A stretch of 64,000 bases of DNA from Novosphingobium sp. PhB165 (GTDB taxonomy: Bacteria; Pseudomonadota; Alphaproteobacteria; Sphingomonadales; Sphingomonadaceae). Below are positions 46,691 through 53,362 of the stretch, one piece after another. The position numbers and the translations under genes were made by a program. Location of the stretch: contig NZ_SLVB01000014.1 in NCBI RefSeq assembly GCF_004341845.1, forward strand, positions 1 to 64,000. Direction: 5' to 3'. Positions within the stretch are counted from its first letter, which is position 1, and every line of letters starts with the position of its first letter. The notes under the pieces were generated by a model. That model made no database searches. It was not told where the DNA came from and saw only the letters and a list, made by a program, of their open reading frames with translations.

Positions 46691-47551
46691 ATGGCCAGAA
46701 CCGCTTCCACTTTCGACGTTTCCAGCACGGATCTCGTCATCCGCCCGGTCCAGCCGAGCATCGGCGCCGAAGTCGAGGGCGTGGACCTTTCGAAACCCCT
46801 GACCGACGAGTTGCGCGCGACGATCCGCGCCGCACTGCTCAAGTGGAAGGTCCTGTTCTTCCGCGACCAGTCGATCGACGATGCCCAGCAGGCGGCCTTC
46901 GCGGCGAACTTCGGCCCGCTCTATACCCATCCGACCACCCGCCACGATGCGGCGAACAAGGAAGTCCACGCCATCGCCGCGCGGGAGGATCGGGAATACG
47001 AAAAGAAGCTCGGCTACAAGCTGAAGGCGGGCGAAGCCTATCACACCGATACGAGCTGGCGCCTCGTGCCGACATGGGGCGCGGTGCTGCGCGACGTGAA
47101 CCTGCCGGAAGTGGGCGGCGACACGATCTGGGTGGATGCGAACCTCGCCTACGAGACGCTTTCACCCGAACTGAAGGAGCGGCTCGAAGGCAAGCACGTC
47201 ACGCATAACTTCGTGCCCGCGCTGGAGCTTTCCGGCCACGAATATCCGATCGTCGCGCACAAGATCGTGCGTACCCACCGCGAGACCGGGCAGAAGATCC
47301 TCTGGGTCAATTTTTCGCAGCAGCCGCAGATCCTGGGGCTGGAACTGTCCGAAAGCCGCGAGCTGCTCGAAGAAGTGCTGCGCCAGTACAAGCGGCCCGA
47401 TCTTCAGGCCCGCTTCTCGTGGCGGCCGGGCACGGTTGCGTTCTGGGACAACCGCGCCACGGTGCACTTCGCGGTGCGCAACTATGGCGACTTCCCGCGC
47501 GAACTGCACCGCATCCTGATCGCCGACGAACCGCTTTGGACGGACCTCTGA
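46691..47551 (+). CDS. TauD/AtsK-type 2-oxoglutarate dioxygenase
   Basis: A 286-residue Fe(II)/2-oxoglutarate oxygenase. His118-x-Asp120 (AYHTDTSW) and distal His259 (NRATVHFA) bind iron; Arg270 or Arg274 (PRELHR) should bind 2-oxoglutarate. TauD releases sulfite from taurine; the related AtsK cleaves alkyl sulfate esters. The GAEVEGVDLSKPLTDE opening and LFFRDQSIDDAQQAAFAANFGPL segment fit both. The neighbouring sulfatase and TBDR genes slightly favour a sulfate ester, but this is not decided by sequence. It follows the FMN monooxygenase by 23 bp with AAGGAAAGGAG before the ATG. Confidence 0.9.
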   Translation: MARTASTFDVSSTDLVIRPVQPSIGAEVEGVDLSKPLTDELRATIRAALLKWKVLFFRDQSIDDAQQAAFAANFGPLYTHPTTRHDAANKEVHAIAAREDREYEKKLGYKLKAGEAYHTDTSWRLVPTWGAVLRDVNLPEVGGDTIWVDANLAYETLSPELKERLEGKHVTHNFVPALELSGHEYPIVAHKIVRTHRETGQKILWVNFSQQPQILGLELSESRELLEEVLRQYKRPDLQARFSWRPGTVAFWDNRATVHFAVRNYGDFPRELHRILIADEPLWTDL

Positions 47552-47554
47552 TTG

Positions 47555-48493
47555 ATGCTGGACAGACGCTATCTGCTTGCAGGACTTGCTACGACTTTCG
47601 CCCTGGCCGCTTGCGGCCGGGGCGCGGGCGCGCATGCGGACGTGCTGCGCGTCGGCAGCCAGAAGGGCGGCACCAAGGCGCTGATGCTGGCCTCTGGCGC
47701 GCTCGACGGTGCGCCCTACAAAGTGGAATGGTCGGAATTCCCCGCCGCGCAGAACCTGCTGGAAGCGCTGGGCAGCAGCGCGGTCGATCTCGGGCTTGTC
47801 GGTGATGCCCCGTTCCAGTTTGCCTATCAGGCAGGCAGTCCGATCAAGGCGGTGGGCGCGCAGCGCACGCAAGGCCGGATCGACGGCGCGCTGTCGATCC
47901 TCGTGCCGGCTGGGTCGCCGGTCCATGACGGCAATGGCCTGAAGGGCAGGCGGATTGCCACCACGCGCGGCAGTGTCGGCCATTATCTCGTGCTGCGTTC
48001 GATGATCGCTTCCGGCTTCAGACCCGAGGACGTGAAGATCGTGTTCCTCTCCCCCAGCGATTCCCGCGCGGCGCTCCAGAGCGGGGCGGTGGATGCCTGG
48101 TCCACCTGGATGCCCTATGTCGCAGCGGCGCAGGCCGAGGGCGACCGCATCGTCGTGGACGGACGTGACTTCGTGCAGGGCTACGGCTTCGAGATCGCGC
48201 CCGAGAGCGCCATCGCCAACAAGCGCGAGCAACTCGCCGATTTCCTGCGCCGCGAGGGCAAGGCGCTGGAATGGGCGAAGGGACACATCGATGACTATAG
48301 CGCCGTGCTGGCAAAGGAGACCGGCTTGCCCCTCGGCATCGCCCGCGAGACCGCGACGAAGAATATTCGCCTGCGTGTTCCTATCGATGACAGAGTTGTT
48401 GCCGATCAAAAAATCGTTCTGGATACATTTCGTAGATTTGGTGAAGTCAAGTCTGTTCGTCCGCTCGATAGTGCATTCGTATCTAATGTCTAA
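47555..48493 (+). CDS. Sulfonate ABC transporter substrate-binding lipoprotein
   Basis: A 312-residue SsuA-like binding protein. The leader MLDRRYLLAGLATTFALAAC ends in a lipobox (LAAC), so it is probably lipid-anchored to the inner membrane. The body has LRVGSQKGGTKALMLASGAL, EWSEFPAAQNLLEALGSSAVDLGLVGDAPFQFAY, GLKGRRIATTRGSVGHYLVLR and WSTWMPYVAAAQ, the common pattern of aliphatic sulfonate binding proteins. The ATG is 4 bp after the TauD stop; TTG 47552 is an alternative. The last 45 codons (from about 48360) are clearly AT-richer than the rest, although the protein still aligns with homologues. Confidence 0.9.
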   Translation: MLDRRYLLAGLATTFALAACGRGAGAHADVLRVGSQKGGTKALMLASGALDGAPYKVEWSEFPAAQNLLEALGSSAVDLGLVGDAPFQFAYQAGSPIKAVGAQRTQGRIDGALSILVPAGSPVHDGNGLKGRRIATTRGSVGHYLVLRSMIASGFRPEDVKIVFLSPSDSRAALQSGAVDAWSTWMPYVAAAQAEGDRIVVDGRDFVQGYGFEIAPESAIANKREQLADFLRREGKALEWAKGHIDDYSAVLAKETGLPLGIARETATKNIRLRVPIDDRVVADQKIVLDTFRRFGEVKSVRPLDSAFVSNV

Positions 48494-48530
48494 CTAAAGA
48501 AAATATTGCATAGGAATGAGATATTTCAAT

Positions 48531-48549
48531 TTCAACCAATTTGGTTGAG
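48531..48549 (+). promoter_or_regulatory. 19-bp operator-like palindrome, site 4
   Basis: TTCAACCAATTTGGTTGAG; the core TCAACCAA-N-TTGGTTGA is a perfect 17-bp palindrome, the most symmetrical of the four sites. It lies 30 bp before ATG 48579 of the TBDR, in the 85-bp gap that otherwise looks like part of the ssu operon, so the receptor probably has its own promoter. Confidence 0.65.
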
Positions 48550-48578
48550 ATGGCACGAAGGCTCTTATATTTTTCGAT

Positions 48579-51119
48579 ATGAGGGTTGATGTGAAGAAAT
48601 TTTCAATTTCCGGTCTACTTGTCGGCGTGTCGCTTCTGGCCATCTCTCCCGCTAGGGCAGAGGAGGCCGCCGATGAGGCAGCGGCAAACGCGGCGCCCGC
48701 CGAAGCAGATGGATCAGCCATTGTCATCACCGGTGTACGCGGGCGCATCCAGCGCTCGGTCGCCGACAGCCCGGTACCCATCGACGTCATCGGTCCTCAG
48801 GAACTGCGAAATACCGGGCGGACCGGGCTCAAGGAAATCCTCGGCAACATCATCCCGTCGCTGACGATGCCCGCGCTGGGCGGCGGCGGCACGTCGGCAA
48901 GCGTCCGGCCCATCGCGATCCGTGGCCTGTCCGGCGACTACGTGCTGGTGCTGGTCAACGGCAAGCGCCGCCATACGACCTCGCTCATCAACAATCTCTC
49001 GCGCGTTTCCGGCGGCTCCACGCCGGTCGACATCGACCTGATCCCCACCATCGGCGTCGGCCGGATCGAAGTGCTGCGCGACGGCGCGGCGGCGCAATAC
49101 GGTTCGGACGCGATTTCCGGCGTCATCAACATCATCCTCGACAATTCGCCGCAGGGCGGCGAAGTCTCGGTGACAGGCGGCCAGCTCTACCAGAAGGGCG
49201 GCGCGCTGGCGCAAGTTGCCGGAACCTACGGCCTGGGCCTTGGCGATGGCGGCTTTGCGCGCTTCGCGGTCGAGGCCAAGTATCACGACCGGGCGGATTC
49301 CTCGGGCGAACCGGTACCTTACATCTACCCGCTGGTGAACGGACAGCCCGACCCGCGCGAGGCCGATGCCGATCACCTGATCGCCGGCGGTTATGGACGC
49401 TCCAATCGCGACAAGATCGTCAACGCCAGTTACAACGCCGAACTGCCGGTGGGTGACGACACCAGCCTCTACTCGTTCGCGACCCTCAGCCACCGGGACA
49501 TCAAGGATGCGCGCGGTGCATTCTTCGCCGCGCCGACGGGTTATGGCGGGCTCGCCAATACGTCCGGTGCTTCCGTGCTGCCGCAGCTCTATCCCAGCGG
49601 CTTCCAGGCCTATCGACGGATCTGGGAATGGGATTTCCAGGTCGCCTTGGGGCTGCGTTCCGAATTCGCCGGCTGGTCGCTGGATGTCTCGACCGGCTTC
49701 GGGCGGAACAATGTGAAGCTGGGTGCCGAAAATACGCTCAACCCCTCGCTGGGGCCGGACAGCCCCACCAGCTTCTTCATGGGCCGCCAGAAGCAGGACT
49801 TGTGGGTCAACAATCTCGATCTCAGCCGTGACCTCGATCTCGGGCTTGCCAAGCCGGTCAGCCTGTCGCTCGGCGTGGAACAGCGCTGGGAGCGGTTCCA
49901 GAACCTCGCGGGCGAGCCGGACAGCTACCGCGACGGTGGCTATGTGATCCCTGCGGACGGCACGCCGTTCGGCCTGCTCTATGGCGGTAAATCACCGTCG
50001 CCGGGGCTGGTTTCCTTCACCGGCACGTCCCCGGCGGACGCATCCAGCCTCAGCCGCAACAACGTGGCGGCCTATGTGGACGTCTCTACCGACCTGACGC
50101 CGGGCTGGTTTCTCGGCCTTGCCGGCCGGTTCGAGCATTATTCGGACAGCGCGGGGAACACCTTCAGCGCAAAGGCGTCGACCCGCGTCGAACTGACGAA
50201 GGGCCTTGCTCTGCGAGGCGGCGTCAACACCGGTTTCCGCGCGCCGTCGCTGGCGCAGACGGCATTCTCGACCACGCAGAACACCGTCACCGTGATCGGG
50301 GATGACCGCGTCTCCACCGTCTCGAAATTCCTGCCGGTGAACAGCGCGGCAGCCATCGCGCTGGGAGCCAAGCCGCTCAAGCCCGAGAAATCGCTCAATT
50401 TCACGGCAGGCGTGACATATGAAAACGGGCCGCTGCGCATCACGGTCGATGCCTACCAGATCCGCATCGACGACCGCATCGTCAAGACCGAGTTCCTCGG
50501 CACGGCGTCGAACGGCGGCGCGGCGATCAAGGACATCCTCGTTGCCAACGGTATCGACGACGTGGACAGCGCCCAGTTCTTCACCAATGCGATCGACACC
50601 CGCACGCGCGGTGTGGATGTGGTAGGCGAATATACGCTGGATACCGCCGCGCTGGGCACGTTCCGCCTCAATGCCGCCTACAGCTACAACCGCACCAAAA
50701 TCCTCCATGTGATCGACAATCCGGAAGAACTGAGCGATCTCAACGTCACTCTGTTCGGTCGCCAGGCGCAGCAGGATCTCGTCGTGGCGCTGCCGCGCAG
50801 CAAGGTCGTGCTGTCCAGCAACTGGTCGCTCGACAGGCTGCGGGCGCTGTTGCGGGTGACGCGCTACGGGGAATATACCGAAGCCAGCAACGTCGCCGCG
50901 TCCGACCGCACTTTCGGCGCGAAATGGATCACGGACGCGGAGGTCGGCTTCCAGCTCACGGAAAGCCTCGACATCGCCGTGGGCGCGAACAACCTCTTCG
51001 ACGTCTACCCCCAGAAGAACGGCGCAGTCGCTTACGATGGTTCAGGCCTCTATGGCAATTTTGCACCCTTCGGGCTCAGCGGCGGCTTCTATTATGCCCG
51101 TCTCGACGTGAAATTCTGA
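48579..51119 (+). CDS. TonB-dependent receptor next to the ssu-like operon
   Basis: An 846-residue outer-membrane receptor. Signal peptide to about residue 27 (ending ARA). A TonB-box region AIVITGVRGRIQRSVAD precedes the plug with IRGLSGDYVLVLVNGKRRH and VGRIEVLRDGAAAQYGSDAISGVINI. The barrel ends in YYARLDVKF. ATG 48579 lacks a ribosome site. GTG 48591, with GAGGG just upstream, gives the neat leader VKKFSISGLLVGVSLLAISP and may be the true start. Similar motifs place it with the receptors at 53362-55818 and 60667-63246 rather than with the sulfatase-operon receptor. Likely ligand: a sulfonate or sulfate ester destined for the preceding binding protein. Confidence 0.92.
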   Translation: MRVDVKKFSISGLLVGVSLLAISPARAEEAADEAAANAAPAEADGSAIVITGVRGRIQRSVADSPVPIDVIGPQELRNTGRTGLKEILGNIIPSLTMPALGGGGTSASVRPIAIRGLSGDYVLVLVNGKRRHTTSLINNLSRVSGGSTPVDIDLIPTIGVGRIEVLRDGAAAQYGSDAISGVINIILDNSPQGGEVSVTGGQLYQKGGALAQVAGTYGLGLGDGGFARFAVEAKYHDRADSSGEPVPYIYPLVNGQPDPREADADHLIAGGYGRSNRDKIVNASYNAELPVGDDTSLYSFATLSHRDIKDARGAFFAAPTGYGGLANTSGASVLPQLYPSGFQAYRRIWEWDFQVALGLRSEFAGWSLDVSTGFGRNNVKLGAENTLNPSLGPDSPTSFFMGRQKQDLWVNNLDLSRDLDLGLAKPVSLSLGVEQRWERFQNLAGEPDSYRDGGYVIPADGTPFGLLYGGKSPSPGLVSFTGTSPADASSLSRNNVAAYVDVSTDLTPGWFLGLAGRFEHYSDSAGNTFSAKASTRVELTKGLALRGGVNTGFRAPSLAQTAFSTTQNTVTVIGDDRVSTVSKFLPVNSAAAIALGAKPLKPEKSLNFTAGVTYENGPLRITVDAYQIRIDDRIVKTEFLGTASNGGAAIKDILVANGIDDVDSAQFFTNAIDTRTRGVDVVGEYTLDTAALGTFRLNAAYSYNRTKILHVIDNPEELSDLNVTLFGRQAQQDLVVALPRSKVVLSSNWSLDRLRALLRVTRYGEYTEASNVAASDRTFGAKWITDAEVGFQLTESLDIAVGANNLFDVYPQKNGAVAYDGSGLYGNFAPFGLSGGFYYARLDVKF

Positions 51120-51248
51120 TCGGTCCATCGCCTGTCCCGAAACGCGTCGGCAGAAGGGTGTACGACAGTCCTGCAAGGCGAACAGGGATGGGGTTGTCAG
51201 CCTGCGCGGGCTCGGTCAGCTCGAATACGAAATCTGAGCCGACGACAT

Positions 51249-51277
51249 CCTTTCCCGCAGTCCGGCTGCGGGAAAGG
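51249..51277. terminator. Bidirectional terminator-like hairpin
   Basis: A perfect 12-bp inverted repeat (CCTTTCCCGCAG, loop TCCGG, CTGCGGGAAAGG) in the 181-bp gap between the convergent TBDR and RidA-like genes. There is no long T-run on either side, but the left arm contributes T residues. Confidence 0.55.
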
Positions 51278-51300
51278 CATCGCATGTGGACGGGTATCCG

Positions 51301-51798
51301 CTATCGTGTCCGGGCAGCCGTGGCTTCGATCTCCACGAGAAAGCCGGGATTGGCGAGCGCGGCAACCTGTACGGTCGAACGCGCAACGAGGTTGGGCTGG
51401 CCGGCGGTGCCGAAGAACTCGGAATAGGCCTGCTGGAAGCCCTGGAAATCCTGTTTCCCGCCCAGCCCGGGATCTCCGACCAGAAAGACGGTCAGCTTGA
51501 TCACGTCGCCCAGCGTATAGCCCTGCGCTTTCAGAAGAGCGTCGATCTTGCGGAACACGCTGGTCGCCTGCGTTTTCGTATCGCCGTAAGTGGCCGGATC
51601 GGTCGGCGCTCCGGTGTTGTTCGCCGGGCTGGGCACTTGTCCGCTGAGATAGAGATAAGTGGCATTGGCGGGGACCGTGACGCCTGCGAGGATAGGCGAT
51701 CCGGCGGCGCCGGGATGCCGAACGATCTCTTCGGCATGCGCGGAGACGGCGCCGGTTAGGCTCAGGAGCGCGGCGGCCATGGGGACGAAAGATCTCAT
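51301..51798 (-). CDS. Exported RidA-family protein
   Basis: A 165-residue RidA/YjgF-like protein with a Sec signal peptide (MRSFVPMAAALLSLTGAVSAHA), unlike cytoplasmic RidA. The fold's signature parts are present: ATYLYLSGQVPSP, GDVIKLTVFLVGD, and ARSTVQVAALANPGFLVEIEATA, including the arginine that binds the substrate carboxylate. RidA hydrolyses reactive enamines and imines. The start at 51798 has AGGGAGAA upstream. It follows the Tat-exported FAD amine oxidase by 16 bp, so it could hydrolyse the imine that enzyme makes, in the periplasm. Confidence 0.88.
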   Translation of the reverse strand: MRSFVPMAAALLSLTGAVSAHAEEIVRHPGAAGSPILAGVTVPANATYLYLSGQVPSPANNTGAPTDPATYGDTKTQATSVFRKIDALLKAQGYTLGDVIKLTVFLVGDPGLGGKQDFQGFQQAYSEFFGTAGQPNLVARSTVQVAALANPGFLVEIEATAARTR

Positions 51799-51814
51799 GC
51801 GTATTCTCCCTGAT

Positions 51815-53362
51815 TCAAGCGGATCGGCGGTCGGTCGCGGCCAAGGCGACGGCACGGCGCGCGGATAGAATGGCGCCTTCCTGCCAGTGGCCCGAATAGG
51901 CGGACAGGTGCGAGCCGGCGAAGAGGAACGGCCCGTCGCCTGCGTTGAGGACGGCCGCGGAGGCGATGTCGTTTCCGGGATCGCTCCATTCGATCCATGG
52001 CCCTTCGCTGAAGGGGATCTTGTTCCAATGGACGACGACCGGCGCGGAGAGATCCCGGCCATGGCCCGGATGCAATCGTTCTACGGCGGCACGGGCCTGC
52101 TCGATCTGTTCGGCACGCGTCCGCAGGGCAAGGTTGCGCGCCTGCGGACCGGCGCTGTAGGCGGCGAGCAGCACTTCCCGCTTCGCCTGAAATTGGCCGC
52201 TGGGATACCAGATCAGCCCGGTATCGCCGCCGACGAAAGTAATGCCGCCGTAGATCTGCTCCTGCTCCCAGAACGGCGCGCTTTCGAACCCGATCTTGAT
52301 CGAATCCGAATAGCGCACGCCGGCAATCGCTTTGCTCACGGCCGGGCTGAAGTCGTTGGGCGTGCGGGCCAGGATCGACAGCGGTGTGGTGATGATCGCC
52401 CGATCCCCCTCCACGGCGATGTCGCGGCCGGTGCGGCGGTCCCGGTAGACGATGCGCACGCCATCGCCCGACCGCCGGATCTCGCGGACTTCGGCATGCA
52501 ATCTGGGCTTGCTGCGCAAGGCGCCGGCGATGGCAACGGGCAGCCGGTCCATACCCCCCATGGGCTGGAGCATGGTCGGCTGCATGAGGATGTTCTCCTC
52601 GAACAGCAAGGTGGACAGCTCCGGATTGGCGAGCAGTGCATCAAGCGTGACCGGCGGCACCGCAATCGCCTGTTCGATAGTGGCGCCGGGTACTTGCAAG
52701 AGGCCGGAGCGCTGGGAGCCCCGATAGGTTCCATCCTGCGCAAGATCGCCGTAGGTTTTCAGGAACTCGACCAGCTTGGTCCGGGCCGCCGGATCGAGAT
52801 CCTGATCGAGTGCACCGCTGCGCAGTGCCTTTTCAAGGAGCGCGGAAAGATGGCCACGCAGATCGTTCGATGCCTGCCGCAACCGAATGGGCCGTTCGGT
52901 GCTGTCCGGCGTGGCGGACAGGAAGTTGCTGTGGCTGGTGTTCACCAGCACTTCCAGCGGTACCTGCAACTCGCGCGCAAGACCGAGGTACTGGTCATGG
53001 TGGCTCGGGATGCGGGCAGGGCCGGCATTCAGGTAGAGCCCTTCGGAGAAGGTTGCCCGCTGATCGTCCTCGCCGATGTGGCTGACGGTATCGCCGCCAC
53101 GCAGCGTCCAGGCGCGGCCGCCAACGCGGTCGCGGGCTTCCAGCAGGATGACCTCGCCGCCCTGTTTCTCGATCTCGTGGGCGGCGACCAGACCGGCCAT
53201 GCCGGCGCCGATCACGATCACGCGGCGGCCGGAGGCGCCGCCGCCGCCGCTGGCGGGGCGGGCTGCCGCGAGGCCGGGAGGGAGCAGGGCTGCTGTCGTC
53301 AGGCCGCCCATTGCGCCCAGAACCGTGCGGCGGCTCAACCGGGAAAATGGCGCGCCGGGCAT
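51815..53362 (-). CDS. Tat-exported FAD-dependent amine oxidase
   Basis: A 515-residue flavin monoamine oxidase/L-amino-acid-oxidase-type enzyme. Leader SRLSRRTVLGAMGGLTTAALLPPG carries a twin-arginine motif. The FAD site is VIVIGAGMAGLVAAHEI (GxGxxG at 52-57) with Glu75 in ILLEARDRVGGRAWT. Other family segments are YLNAGPARIPSHHDQYLGL, MLQPMGGMDRLPVAIA and the C-terminal GPFLFAGSHLSAYSGHWQEGAILSARRA. It oxidises an amine to an imine with O2. The start overlaps the TBDR stop by one base (TGATG). With the RidA-like gene downstream it forms a receptor-oxidase-imine hydrolase unit; the amine substrate is unknown, with an amino-sulfonate one option. Confidence 0.9.
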   Translation of the reverse strand: MPGAPFSRLSRRTVLGAMGGLTTAALLPPGLAAARPASGGGGASGRRVIVIGAGMAGLVAAHEIEKQGGEVILLEARDRVGGRAWTLRGGDTVSHIGEDDQRATFSEGLYLNAGPARIPSHHDQYLGLARELQVPLEVLVNTSHSNFLSATPDSTERPIRLRQASNDLRGHLSALLEKALRSGALDQDLDPAARTKLVEFLKTYGDLAQDGTYRGSQRSGLLQVPGATIEQAIAVPPVTLDALLANPELSTLLFEENILMQPTMLQPMGGMDRLPVAIAGALRSKPRLHAEVREIRRSGDGVRIVYRDRRTGRDIAVEGDRAIITTPLSILARTPNDFSPAVSKAIAGVRYSDSIKIGFESAPFWEQEQIYGGITFVGGDTGLIWYPSGQFQAKREVLLAAYSAGPQARNLALRTRAEQIEQARAAVERLHPGHGRDLSAPVVVHWNKIPFSEGPWIEWSDPGNDIASAAVLNAGDGPFLFAGSHLSAYSGHWQEGAILSARRAVALAATDRRSA

